Positions 37,401 through 52,400 are shown, counted from the first letter of the stretch. The stretch: DNA of 64,000 nt from Dicaeum eximium (GCA_013396995.1 VWZP01001731.1:228042-292041); one strand, 5' to 3'. Program-made: numbers and translations. The notes: generated from the sequence alone by a model not told the origin.

Positions 37401-40400
37401 GTGAAAAAAACATGTATTCTTCATATTGTTTAAGCATTCCCATGTATTTCAAGATAAAATTCTCTAACTAAAAATCACAAATAAGGTAATTCCTTTCATA
37501 TCCTTAACAACAGAAATTTCATTTAGGTAGCAGTTTTGCTGGCAGGTTATAACAGAAGAAAAGCATGCAAACATAGACATACATAGTGTCTTCAGCCTGT
37601 GGTCCAACATGGGAAACTCTGTGCGTTTTTAAGGGTCTAATTAAGCTAAAATAAAGACACCAACATTTAGTCACTTTTCTGATGAAACCAGGCTTCTTTA
37701 AAACTGAGACTACTTCACTGGGGGAAAGGATTAGACTAGTCTAATCTCTGTATGAGGCACGGGGTTATTTCCTTACAATATCTAATGGGGACCTACAAGA
37801 AAGCTGGAGAGAGGCTTTTTGCAAGGGCACATAATGACAGGATATGAAGGAATGGCTTTAAACTGAAAGAGAGCAGATTGATATTAGTCTGGTCTAGTTG
37901 AAGGTGTCCCACCATGAAGGTGCCCATTGCCAAGGGGTCGGAACCAGCTGCTGCTTCCAATCCAAACTACTGTTTGATTCTATGAAATGAAGCAAATAAG
38001 ACACAAATTCTGATTTTGCAGAATAAATATCAAAGCAGAAATAAGTTCTAGCTACACATTAAAAACTTTTCACTGTGTAAATGGTTGGCATTATCATTCT
38101 TGCCAGAGACTAGATGCACTTAAAGACCATAAGTAATATTAAACAAAAAATCATTCCAGCAAACCAATGAAACTAAAATTAGCAACTAAACTCACAAAAT
38201 AAACTAGTTAACACACAGAACAAAATTCTACAACAGTACCTTCTGTTTACCAACAACTGAAGATGATAAAGAACAAAGAATGCAGACTAACAAGCACAGC
38301 TACAATCTGAGCATATAAACCATTATGTTAAATACTGCCCTAACACTAAGCAATCTTCCTCCAGACATCTCTACACTTATAGGATTGGAAAAAAAATCTA
38401 TCCATCTTTTTTTTCAGTTTATTTTTTAAAAGCCTGGAAGGAAAACAGCACTAAATTTCACATCAATCTGTTCCCACTTGGTTTTGCTTCATAAAAATGA
38501 ATTAATCATGCAACTACCTACTGCAATGCAAAGATCCATGAAATAAAATACTAAACAAGAAAAAAATTATCTTAAAAGCAAAGAAAGCAAACATAAAAAA
38601 CAGCTAATTATTCCTAGATTACTACATTATAATCTTTTCAGCAAAAGAGATTGTTCTGACAAAGCAAAGGAAGACTGATCTCAAGTTTTGCCTGCTGCCT
38701 TCAGTACCAGTGAAGATCCAATCCTTAAAACATTTAGGTACGTTTTTTGGCAGGGCATTTGTAACCTCTATGGATGCAGGCCCCAATAATCATAAAAACT
38801 GGACAAGGGCACAGAAGCTCCACAAGCAAGAAAAAAAAAAGTTCTCTGAGCTTAATAGAGAAAAGCTGTGGCTGCACAGCTGCAGGCTGAGCTTTCAGGC
38901 ACACACAGGCACATCTGCTGGATCAAGGCTCCCATCTGTGCAGATGGTGCCACTTCACAAAGCAATGTGTATCTTTTCCATCTCCACCCTGGTACTTGCT
39001 TTTAAGGCAGTTTGTAACAAGAGGGCTGAACCACCGTTGCTCTTTGTCCTCTTGCATGCAACTATAAGCTGCTGCATCTGCCTGACCTGAACCTGCAACA
39101 GAGGTTATGACACTTGCAACTGAGGTGGTCTGGGGAACAATGAAGATGGTCCTCATTTACTCTCCGTTCCTAACAGCCTGTAATGTGTGTTTCAGTTTTC
39201 AGATTTTATCATTTATCAGGACTAACAAGAGAGCAAAATCAGAATCAAGCTAAAGGTACCTACAGAAAAGAAAAAAATTAGGGCTTTTTGTCACAACAAC
39301 AGAATACTTAAATCTTACACTGTAGTTTGGATTCGGTAAGATGGAAGACTGTCTGCAGACAAAGGAAGTAACTCTGTAATTCAGAAAAGCAATGATAAGT
39401 AGGAAGGAGAGAGCCTACCTAATGAAATTAAAGACTCCAAAAGTGTCTTAAGTGGGGTGAGCAAAATGCATGACAAAGAAGAGACAGTTTAATTTTTCCA
39501 GAATGTCTGCTTCTTATGTTGTTTGAAGAGTTTTGGAAAGGCAGTCAAAGATGCAACAACTCTCACATTGCCGATTGTATCAGCTATATCCTCAACACAG
39601 GTTTGTGAAGGCAGAGAATGAACATGACAGAAACAGACATGCCCTATAGTAGATGCAAACAAAGAATTAACAATTCAGCTTGATTAAAACACAGTTTAAG
39701 AATGCACAAGCCCAGTGGTGGAACTCTCAGCAGAACAGTGAATGTTAAATGCTAGCAATGTTAAAATACTAAAGGACCTAAGCCTACCTTCGGCCCTACA
39801 GAACAGTAAGTACTGGTCATGTTAATTTCATGTTTTGCCATTTCACTGTTATATACAGTAAGGATTCAAAATATAAGGCAATACAAAGAAGGAAAATGAC
39901 ACAACTCAGGGCTGCTAAATAATAATGGCAAATTACAAGTGGAGAGAGTTTGTCTTTCAGTCAGTGGAAAATAAATATTAAGGTAACTGATTCTCACCAG
40001 CAGAATTACATGCTTGGAGCATTCCCTCTTCTATTCCCACTCCTCAGCCCAATGACTAAATCCACTTACATAGCACAAGAAAAGAAAAACACAGTTGTAT
40101 GGAGACAGAGGGTGCTCCACAAAACCAAGATTTGCTTATGATAGTGCAGAACTTAAACAAAAATTTGACAGTTTCACATACTGTGTCAAAGGTAATAGTC
40201 AAGAGTCACTTAAAAAAAAAAACCTTTATTCAACCAACCAAGTCAAAAACATCTGAGAGGGACTGATCTCCTCATGACGAATCTTGGGACACAGCATACA
40301 CTGTCTGACAAAACTCTGTCAATCTACCACAGTCCATGCAAATGTGTATTCCTCAGTAGCTTGAAAAGGTCTCTGGCTAATTGATCTTATTTGGATATGA

Positions 40401-43400
40401 CAATATACCCACCCATTAAAAGCTATAAACTAGTATGAAACAATTACATTTTCAAGATACTCAGTTCTAGTAAACATCCACATGTGACTTATTGTAATTC
40501 AAACAAACGAGGTAAAAGTAGTGAGTTTTCCTTTGACTAATATTTAGTAAGTTCCACAAGCCATGCACTAAGCTGTTGCGTTCAGCCACAGAACACTAAC
40601 TAGTAACTGAGAAGAGGCATACTAAGTCTCAACAATAAGACAGATGCAAGACTTATTTTGGGCAGTCACCATAATCTAAACAAACAGTTGTAGAGAAGAG
40701 CATGAGAACTGAACAGAATCTTTTCAGACAGCAAGTACTCACTGTCCAGTACTTCAGAAGTTGCTAGATGAACTCTGTAGATGTGGTTGGATGTACAGTT
40801 ACTGTTTTATTCCTTGCCCACTACACTTACTATGGAAGCAAAGGAAATCACACAAAGCAAAAAGCTACACACATCTGTAAGGTAAGAGAAATAAAAATAA
40901 GGTGTAGGCACAGCACAAGCCATTCCATATTAAAAAGACAATTTTAGACACTCCTTATCCACCACTAGAAAAGGGAAAAACTGCAGAAGATGAAATTCAA
41001 AAAAGTAATTAAACTTCCAGAAGTCTTTAAGGAAGAAACTACTTGCAAGAGCAGGAAGAGAAAACTGCTTCAAATGTAACTAAGTAATGGAGGGGCACCC
41101 AGAAAATCATGTGGAGTCAACAGAATAAGAGAGTGAAGTGTAGGAGTACTTCAGGTGCATGTAGTGTACAATAAAAACATAACAAGATCTAATAGACAGC
41201 CATGGGAAAGTAGGGCTTGTAACTTTGTCAAAACTGCTTTTCATCATGCAACAGTTTGTTCTCCTTCTACCCTCCCTGTCCTGCATCCATGTGGTTTCCC
41301 CAGGGAGAAAAGTTTAATGCCACTGTCCCAGTTACTTCTACAGAAAGCTTAAGGACAAACCAAACCAGTGCAGCTTTTGCAACTTTTAAAAAATAGAGGA
41401 CCTGGCCTTTCTAACCTATATTTAGAAGTTTAAAGAGACTAAGCGTAAGAGCCAACAGCTAAAAATACACTTGAAATGGGTACAGAGGTGCAGTGTCTAC
41501 AAATCTAACTTACCTGATCATTACAAATACTTTAGAGCAGTACTATGCACAAGTAACACACGAATTCTGAAAAAAACTACATATGAAGAAATATATTTCA
41601 CAAGTTGTAACACAATATCCCAACTAAAGGAACAAAAAGCCTACAGGGAAAAATACAAGTTCAGTATTCTTTTGGAGGATGTAGGTCAGACAAAGTATTC
41701 AGTAGTGACTTACCTGCTCTGATTAGAACTAAGAAAACCCTTTAACACTGCATAGAATTTTATTACGAGCTAAAAATGTATAAATGATACAGACTGATTA
41801 ATATTGAATATAAGGAAGTACTAGAAATATTTGAAATGGGGCTGACAACCTGATTAGAAAAAAAATAATCACACAATATGAATCCGAAAACATGCACCTC
41901 TAAACATGAGAGCATTCATACATGCAATACAGGGTAAAGGAGACAAAGAGTGCCTCTCACACTGTCTTGAAGGCATAGGATTCCACCTGGAAACTGAACT
42001 GAAGAGCTTACTTCCCTGCAGGTATTTTCCCCTCTTCACACCTCTTACCTTGATTTGTACTTTTCATCACTCCATCTTTTTAATTCCTCTTTTATTCATG
42101 AAGGCCCTATCTAATAATTCTATTCTCCATGCTGCTACAGCCTCCACTTGCTCATGTCTCAGAAGTTTTCAGTATTTAAAATACAGCACGGCAAGTAGTA
42201 CTTACTGACAGGCTCTTACTGCAACATTCTCAATTCCAGTATATGACTGTTGAAGTAACTTTTGTATTAATATCATACATCAAATCTCAGGGGGTAGCTA
42301 TCAGCAATTACAGCTCAAAGTTGGACAAATATGCTGAATTTACCATTTCTGGAGTAAACTCCTGTGCCTTCACTTAAAACTCTTATCAGCACAATTCCTT
42401 ATTTTTTGTATTTTTTTTACTCACTTGGCCACAGACTGGATAACTTTAGAAGATGTATCCTTAATATTAGTGAAAAATCGCTCTGTTCCACCCCTCAGAA
42501 TATCAAAGAACCCTCCATAAGTCTGGTCACATTCCGCAACGGTCAGGCCTAGAGTAATTGAATAAAAATAATTGCACTTTATTATGGAGCCCATTCCAGG
42601 AGATGACTTAAAGTATGTTGCCTATAAAGCTGGAAGGAAGTGAATGCACATATAGGCTGCACCTTGCTGTAAGGCTCACAGTTCCAAAGCTCTTCTTAAC
42701 TATGACCTATGCAAAAAAATAGTACTTCCTGCAGTCAGGAAGTACTAGTGATATACCTAACACATTGTTCAATTTGCTGTCTGTATTTATGAGAAAACAA
42801 GGTAGAAAATTCTGAAGTAAGGCATATGTTTCATAGTGTCAATGCAGCAAAACATTGCCCTTCTTTAGTACCAGTTTCTAAAGTGCAGCTTATCGTAAGC
42901 AGATCGACGTTATCATCTCCACTAGGCACATTTTAATGCAGGGCTTCAGAAGCAGCTGGCATAGTTAAGCTTATGTTTTAAGCACAATATCCCAGATAGC
43001 ACAACATCACAGCACAATATATTCATATGATTGTATACAATGAATAGTAGGCATTCTTACACAAAACAGATGACCAGACAGACTTCTGATTATAATTGCA
43101 TTAGGATGCTGGATTCTTCCACAGAAATTGACATACACATATTATTAGTGCAATAAATGTTACCCAACTTTAACATTTCCCCTGGAAAATTAATATCCCT
43201 TGTCTCATTGACAATTAATCATAATTAATACCAATAAATAAATATCAAGCTAGAAGGAAAACTGAATACAATATGAAGTAGTCCCTTGAAATCTTCTACA
43301 CTAATTGAAGTGCTCCATATTCAGATATAATAGTTAATACAAGTGCAGAAAGAATAGTAAAAAATTAGATGTAAATAAGCCTATCAAGCTTATTTTCTTT

Positions 43401-46400
43401 ACTATATTAAGTATTTTCAACTGAATGTACTCTGGACTATCTATTTCTACAGACTAAGTATGTCAGCTTTTAATTGTGTCATTTTGGAGACATGTTTTGG
43501 TTGATTCCACTTAGTTCTATTAATCCAACAACTGTTTTTCTCAGATGGAACCCCAACTCCTCCTCACCACTGATGCCCTATGGTGCAACCCTCTCCTGAA
43601 GTCCACCCTGGACAATGCTCCCATAATTAGCTGGATGCAAGGCAGTACCAGCTACAGCTGCTCCTGAAAGTGCTGTCTCAATAGCCACTAGACTGAATTT
43701 AGACTGCTGCCTTTTCCCTTTGAAGCTGTCAGACATGGATCTTTAGGAAGTGAACAACTAAAGAGCTTTAGACTACTACCGCTGTCAGATGCACTTCAAA
43801 ATATCATGGGGGGGTCAAAAGTCTTTTTGGGCAGGAGAGAAAAGGAGAGAGAGATGGACCCAGATGCTTACAGAAGTATTTCTTCCTCACACAGCCTTTT
43901 TGCAGTCTAAAATAAACACATATGAGGTCAGCAAATTCTGAGCATTACTGAACTACCATGGTCCATAGCCAGAATCTCTACAATTTGTTTTGCATTTCTT
44001 TATTAAGCTCTCTGTATTAAGCCAGACATGAAGGCCATTTTAACACAAAGTGATAAGAACACACCACAAATAGCTGCTATCTTTTTATGTTGTAACATAT
44101 CTGATGTTAAATAGTTCCTCTTGAAAAGCAAAGGCAAGTCTTGCTTTTTTTACCTCAAAAATTCAGTGTCAAACACAAACTCAGGCTATGTCCTGATTTC
44201 AGTACCTTCTGCTACAAGGTAACAATGTTTCAATTAAAATACAAAACCCAAGGATTTTTAACCGTTTAAATTCAAACTCCTATTAAATCCTGCTCTTTAG
44301 ACAATGCACTTTCAAACATAATTGTCTCATTGAATCAAAAAATTTTGGAGTTTAAAATAAGCTATTTTCACGTGTTTGTCATAACTTGAAGACTCTTCTT
44401 CTACAGCCCTTGTTCATTAGACCATTATTGCTTCTTATACCCACACTTTCATCAAGTTTTAGTTTACTTATGTCAACACTCCTGCCTCTACCGGTCAATA
44501 GTGCACTTTAAATTATTTTCCATAGGAAACAAAATTTTTCTCTTGCACAGCAATTGAGAAATTAATATTTGCATATCAACATAAAATCAAACCTTGCAAA
44601 AAAGAATACAAGGCTAGAAGCAATGATATAAATGCCAAATAGCTAGTACTAGTGCAAAATATCTAAAACCCCCAAATGACTTTTTTTTCCCCCCACAGAA
44701 GATATGCAATCATCTTTATACTAAAATGACATCTCTTTCTGAACATACCTGCATTGTACAAATTGTTGAGCTGCCCTGCAGGCTTGGAGCTCTGTGAAAC
44801 AGAGGTCACAGATGTCCGAGGCTGAGCATTGTTTCCATAGCCTCCGTTTTGCTCCAGGAGCTGAGGAGAATAACACTCCAGATGAGAATTTTCTTGCTAA
44901 TTTAGCCATCTTGCTACGCCTGGCAAATTACTGCTACTCAGTGAGAACAAGCAAACTGAACCTCAGGACAAAGCCAGAAAGTTAAGATACACTAATTGAC
45001 TCACCTGCAGTATAGTGCAAATTAAACATTGAACAGGAGATGCCTAAGTGGGTTTCAAGTTAATGTAGGCAGAGCCTTCATATATGAAACTTTTCTGTGC
45101 AAGTTAATTATGATAAAACACAGCATGTCAAACAGAGCTAGCAGACTAAGGAATAAACCAAGAGGATGAAAAGATTGTCGAAAAGCAGTAAGAAATAGTA
45201 AATTTATTTTAAGGTCTCTGTGCTTTAAAAGGCATATTTTCAAAGATCCTATGAGTGATACCAATCAATTCAACTGAACTTCAAAATAAATCAGTGCAAA
45301 ATTTTCAAAATACTAAGGAACAGGGGACCCGCTCTGAAATCTTTTACTAAATGCAGATACACTGCAGAGGACAGAAAGGAGGCCTAATCAATAATACTCC
45401 TCATGAGACATTTTTACCTCTGTGATGGGGGATTTAGGATTGACATTCCTAGCAGCTGCAATCTCCTGCAGTTGGTTCACAAGTTCAGTGATTGACAGCC
45501 TCTCCTCTGGGTTCACTTTCAGAGTGGAGCCTAAAAAAAGGAGATTCAGACAATGTAACAAACCCTTCAAAGCTTTTCTCCCAACTGATAATAATTTCTT
45601 CAATACATTCGACTGCAATAAGCAAACACATGAACAGAGTGGAGAAACTACTAAATCAATATCCAAATGTAATTCTCTTAACAGTATCCAGGAGAAAAAA
45701 AGAACACGACATAGGATCAATAATATTTCAAAGAATGCACCTTGGGATCAGTTAATAAAGAACATCAGAGGTAACTGATGTCTTTGTGTCAGGTATTTGT
45801 GTCTAATACTGTTGGAATCTGATACATTTCTGTAACAGTAATTAACATTTCCAGTAACCTATCTGAAACCTGAAGTCAACAGAATTTTTAAAGCAAGTTC
45901 AAAGAAGCCAAATCAAAACACCAATTGTTCCAATGGACTAATTCAGATACTACGCAAGACACTTAACAGAAAGTAAATGAGCAACTTTCACATAAAATTT
46001 CATAATTTTTTATAATGGATAATAATCCATTATAATAAAATAAGAAGTTGCTGCAGTTTACCTTTTTCACCTTCACATGTCAATAACACTTAACTATCAG
46101 TAGAACAACTGTCAATAACAACACATATCCACAGAGACACCGAATACAACACCACTGTAAACTTACGAATGAGATCATGAAACACAGAGTAGCGGGTGTC
46201 ATTTTGCGGGATGACGTATTTCCCATTGACTATGCGAAGTTTAGCTCCATCTTCAAATGGGTGTTGCCTAAAGCACAGCAAGTACAGGATACAGCCCAGA
46301 GCCTACAGAGGTAAACAGAAGTAACAGGTAAACAGAATCATGGGGACCTTTAGGCTGGAAAAGACTTTTACAATCCTCAAGTTCCAACGTTAAATCAGCA

Positions 46401-49400
46401 CTGCCAAATCCACCACTAAGCCGTGTCCCCTCAGTACCTCATCTACATGTCTTTTAAATACCTCCAGGAATGGTAACTCAACCACTGCCCTGGACAGTCT
46501 CTTCCAATGCCCAGTAACACTTACAGTGAAGCAATCTTTTCTAATATCCAACCTAAACATCCCCTTGTGCAACTTGAGGCCATTTCCTCTTGTTCTATCA
46601 CTTGTCACTTGGAAAAACTATTCCTGTCTATTTTTAAAAAATTGTTTAGAAGTCATTACAAGAAATCAATTTTATGAATTCAAAGCATACAAAAATGAGT
46701 AGTCTTGCCATACTGAACATATCCAAGAACAGGATTATTCCTTCACAAAAAGTTCAGAAGTTTTATTTCATATCTCCATCCTGTGTTGCAAGGAGACACA
46801 TATTATTTGCCAAGACAGAATGTGGTCCATCTTAGATATATTGTTATGGAACAATATATCTAAGATATATCTAAGATATAACAAAAGCTAGATGATTATG
46901 TAAGTGTTAAGCAAATTGCTTAAATAACACTAGGGAGACACAGAACAATCTCTCTAAAACACATCTGACAAAGAAGAAAATAAGCCCAAAATGACAGTCC
47001 CTTTATTCCCCACAGTCAGATGGTTATTCAACTCTTGGAACAAATAAAATTTAAGACCATTTTCAGACAAGGTCATTCAAGCCTCAAAAATCACAAAACC
47101 TGCACTAGTACATCCTGGGAACTTCTAAGTTCTTTCCTGTGTCCAACTTGAGATTTCTGTAACCTGAAAAAACAACAACTGACAAAGACAGAAGTCAGTT
47201 TTGAATTCTAATCTCTGAATAATCTAGGTGTTAAGAGATTAGCTAGGATAGCTGAATCTGTCACTGAAGTAAATGTAAATTGATACATTTTTTTAAAAAT
47301 AAATGAAGATATTAAATATGCTGGCACAGATATACTATTGTAACAGAAACATGTTCCATTTCATCTATCAACGTTTGATAATAAAGTACCCAATGCCTCC
47401 ACGTAACTGTTGGCACAATGAGTTGGAGAATTCCTCCTCAAAGTTTCTTCTAAACCCCAGAATGTATAGTTGCTTAAACATTTGGCCTTTTACAGCCCTC
47501 ACAAATTAAGCAATCCATTGAAGATGTTACCTAAGAAAACTGCCCACTGCCTCCAGTCCTCTGTGTGCACCATCTCCAACTGCCCTTGGTTGTCAATTTA
47601 TCCCAAAAACAGCTTCTAAGGTCTGAAGGTTATTGAAGTCTTTGATTTAGTTACTATTGTAACTTTAGTCTATTGATTTAGTTACTCCAAAACACTTTGA
47701 GAGTCCCACAGTCCAGGACCAGAAATAAAGTACATTTGTTAATTCTGTATATTCTTGCATATTTTTGTCAGGCTGTGGAAAAAAGTCTCTCTAACGTGTA
47801 CATTGAAGCATCATACAGTCCACACTAACTAATCCAGCAGGGCAGTACAGAAAATACCATCTACTCTTCCACAAAATGCTTGTTTACAAAGCAGATCATC
47901 ATTCAGTCAGAAGAAGGAAACTGCTCCCTGTGCAGTCCAAGACACTCTGCACATCAGGAGAGAGCACCCACAGCCACACAGGAGAGAAAAGCACCAAGGC
48001 AATCAGTTGAACACAGGAAATGGAGAGGCCACTCAGTTTTGATTTTTGCTTCAATTGCTGGAGAATGTTTTTAATTTCTTCTGGTTTACCTGTAACTTAG
48101 GATCGTAACTGTGATAAATTTTGGCTGTTTTAGATACCAACTGTCATTCAATTTGGCTAGAAGGCAATTTCAGTTGCAGCAAGGCAACTCCTCAAAGCCA
48201 ACACCATCACACAGTCTCAGCACTGCTACACTTCACAGAGGAGCCCATTCCCAAGATTTTGTCCCAAAGCTGCACAGTCCCTCTGCAGAAGTTGCCCAGA
48301 TCCATCTGAGCACTCATATGCCAGTAGGTAAAAAAGCAGAACCACAAAGCAATCAAAAATAACTAACTTTTTGACCTGCTACTAGGCCTTTACCAGAAAT
48401 TAATTTAAGCCTTCCTTAAGGTGATAGTGGGGTTTTTGGAGAGTTGAGATAGTGTTTGGGGATTGAGGGGATAAGGAAGGGGTGGGATGGTTTGGAACAA
48501 ATGAAAATATTGTTATTTTTCCCCTGACTAACTTCAGGCAACAAGCAGCACACTGAAGTGCTACAGTACAGTTGCAGGATGACACAGATACTACACCGAA
48601 GTAAAATTAAGTCAAATAAAACTGCATGAAACCTAAAGAGATTGTTCAGCTCACATTGAATTAAAACTTGCAGGATGTCTTGCATGGGCTATTGAGATTT
48701 TTTAATTAGATATTGGTAAGGAGAATCCAGCTTTGAAGTTTTGCTCCTTAACAAACACTTCCAAAGTGAACTCCTTTGCTTTCTCAGAAATCTTTGCTTG
48801 TGACGGAGTATGAAGGGCCTTTCAAGCCCTGTGAGGAATGACTGAGGGAGCTGGGGATGTTTAGCCAGAGAAAAGGAGACTCAGGTGTGACCTCATCACT
48901 CTCTGCAACTTCCTGAAATGTGGTTGTAGTCAGGTGAGTCTCAGTTGGTCTCTTTTTCAGGCAGCAACTGACAGAACCAGAGGACACAGTCTTAACTGTG
49001 CCAATGGAAATAGAAGTTGGATATAAAGAAAAAGTTTTTTACAGAAAGAGTGATAAAGTACTGGAATGGTCGGCACAGGGAGATGGTGGAGTCACTATCC
49101 CTGGATATGTTTAAAAACTGATTGGATGTGGAACTCAGTGCCATGGTTTAGTCAAGGTGTTAGGGCATTGATTGGACTCAATGATCTTGAAGGTCTCTTC
49201 CAACCTAGTTATTTGTGTGATTCTGTAATCCTGCCTCAGGCTGACAGTATTTCATGCACATGAAGAGACCAAGTGGTCAGAAAAATGTGTTTTATTTGGT
49301 GTTTCTTCACATGCCACAAGGACATCACCAACAGCTGTAAAAACTAAACTAGAGTTTCAACAATATCTTGCAATTAATTTAATAAACTGAATGAAGTTCC

Positions 49401-52400
49401 AAGATTCCATAAAAAATCTTTTAAAACACCAGCATTATATTTTCCTAATTTGTCTTTTGATACACTGCTGATACAGGTAAGAACTGAACAGCTTGACACC
49501 TGCCTCTGTAAAAAACATCCCATAAACTAAGTCACTAAGTATTACACTACTGGGGAGTACCTCAGTACTGCAACATTATGCAGCTGGAAAAGGTACAGCT
49601 GAGTACTCAATATTTACTTTTAATTCTTGCTACAGATTTTTTTAGTGAATGCGAAGAGCTTATCATCCTTTCTACACAAAGCATGAATGATCTCCACATT
49701 GTTCTCATCCTTGATATGTCAGTATTTTAGCTACATGCCATACCTGGACATAATCATTTTGAACTCAGAAACAGGCTGTCCCAGGATTATATGCATAGCA
49801 GAGAAGGAAAGGCAAGAATTTGAATCTAAGGACTCTAAGTAGTCTGGATTTATGGTGGCAAGTTTCAACTAGGCAACAGTTCTACTAAATATGAGAGAAG
49901 TCCAGCACTGCCTCTCAAATAGAAGTCAAACTTGATCTGGGAGAAAAAAGAATACTATGTACTCTTCATGGTTAACATTTAGATACAGAGTCCATACTAC
50001 TAAAGTTTATTTTGATCTAAGACAACATCCTACATTTATTTTGGTGCTTTAGTTATTTAATCAATGAACTAACATAAAGCCTGCAAAATCAGTTTCACTA
50101 TGACATTAGCAACTATGATGCAGCAAGAAAAAAGGCTTCTTACCCAAATGTCCTGCTTCTCGCCAATTGGGAAATTTGAATACAAGTCTATCATTTCTGG
50201 TGTTCTGTACATTGGTGTTGTATTCCTTGTGATCTGGAGAAGACAGAATTTATTGAAACAATCTTGAACAATGAGCTTTAACAGCATTCAACCAATGAAA
50301 CAGCTCTCCACATAGAATGGGTAGTATTCTCATTTTTAAAAATAATTTCAGAAACACTCATCAATGAAAAAGCCATCAATTGAATTCTGCAATAGCCACA
50401 ACAGCTTTGACATAAGGTCACATGAAGACAGGAGTACTCAAATAACATTGTGATAGTCAAGAGTCCTCCCAAACAGCAAAGCACATGAAGTGACTGTTCT
50501 AGATGAGACAAAAATGGACAGGAACACTAATACCAAAAATTAACAATAAGACAATAAATGAATTCACACTCCAGTGTGTCTCTCTCACTTACTCAGCACA
50601 CTTAAGGATAGTGCCGACACATCCAAACATTGTTATTTCTCCAAAGACAAACTCTGGCCATAAGGGTACCTGAAAAGACCTTTCCTACCATCTTTTTGTA
50701 CAGACTATACAAGACAGTGGTACAACATCATCATTTCATCAGTGGAATGCTTTCCAGGAACACCAGATTGCAAAACAGGGGCTTGTGATGTCAGAAGTTG
50801 TACACATGAACTTAAGTGTTTTTCTCCTGCTGATGTACTACATTAGATTTACCAGCATTACTCTCAACTTTAAACTAAGAACAAATGCACTTTGCAAAAG
50901 CACACTGCAGGCTAGATTTGTATACTGCAGTATATTGTAGCATACTGTAGTCCCAGGCACTGCAATACTGCCCACTCCTATTCTGCTGAGCAGACTTGTC
51001 TCTCATTTACATATCATTCAACTGAGAAAAACAGAGCAGAAGGAAGATGGGAATCAATGTGGCACAACCAATTTCTCGTCAAGAGTGCAATTAGATGAAG
51101 CCCTAGTAACCGCTTTTATTTTCACAGCAGATTGCAGAATGGACACTGACCATGCTGAAGCAGCGTTTCTACATTTAGCTATGGAACACAAGCTATGACT
51201 GTAACTGCAGACAGCTTTTGAGCTCTGGCAAAACAAATACAAAACCAAAACATTATAAATAACACCAACTTAAACAACCTTCAGTTGTCTTAGATGTCTC
51301 ATGAATTAATACCAGATTAATAGTAAATTAAATTAATCCACTGTTGATATTAGAATTAAATCACATTAAAATAGTCTCACCTCTTCTTCAACCAGTGCTC
51401 TCTTCTGTGCAGACCAGTTGTAGTCAGGATAGTAAGCTATAGTTGTAGCACTACCGAAGTCACAAAGTTTAATTGTCCCCTGGTTACTAATAAGCAAATT
51501 TTCCACCTTCAAAAAGATGTAGAATAACAGATTAAAAAAAAAATGTATTTTTTGCCCTAATACACATGCTTTTACACATCATCTTACTTGTGCATACACA
51601 TAAAAACTAATCATTTTAGCCTAAAATATTGGTTACAGGAAAACACTGGCTACAGGAAAACAAAGACTTCAGACAGTACTGTAGTTTTATATGGTAGCAA
51701 CATAGCCAAGTTTTAAAAGGAAGCACCAAGCACACCATGAACAGGAAATATTCAGGACAGCAAGAAATAAACCCCAGGGAAGAAAAGAAAAGTAATTTAA
51801 TTAGAGCTTAAGAAAAGGCCAGTTCCTCAGATGAGAATTTGGAAGCAGTGTCTTAGAATCGAAATGTTTTCAGGCATAAAACTGAACACTGTTAGCTCAA
51901 CTGCAGTGGGATGAAGGTTAGGACTGCTATAGACAAAAACCAGAAAAGTACCAGTAGGGAAGCAGGCTGCTAGGAGACACCCATAAAGAGGCAGCTATGA
52001 CCTTTGCAGAAACAGAAAACAGCTATTTGAGGACCATGTGCTGCCTGAATAGTTCATCATCCATGCCTTATTCTACTTCATAAATTCCAACCATCCTGTA
52101 CTGTTAATTGAAATGTGGAAGAAACTTAAGGAAAGAGTAAAAGTACTGGGCAGGTGTACTTGGAGTCATAATCACAAAAGGACTGAAAAATAAAATTTGT
52201 ATCTCTGAATAAAGTTAGGAAAAGGTGTCAAAGTTAATTGGCTCAAAACTTTGACTTACAGTTTTCTATGCTGCTGACCTTAGTTTAGACTGCTAAAAAG
52301 GGTAGCACAGTTAAATTATCCCTATTTGGCTCCTGGCTGTAGTAAGGCCTCTTGCAGCACAACAATTATTTAATCTTGTTTTGCAGCCTCTGCAACAAAA

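Larger units (their letters stand above)
46303..50143 (-). other. GAK intron 7
   Basis: 3,841 bp. It holds a CR1 fragment in sense orientation next to exon 8 (about 46333-46620), a perfect hairpin with a tandem arm (46831-46880) and a CR1 fragment in antisense orientation (about 48785-49232). The remainder is unannotated AT-rich DNA, with open frames around 48111-48362 that I do not recognise. Confidence 0.8.

Noticed and set aside
45422..45778. 118-codon plus-strand open frame
   Set aside because: It overlaps GAK exon 9 on the opposite strand and runs into intron; no independent support.
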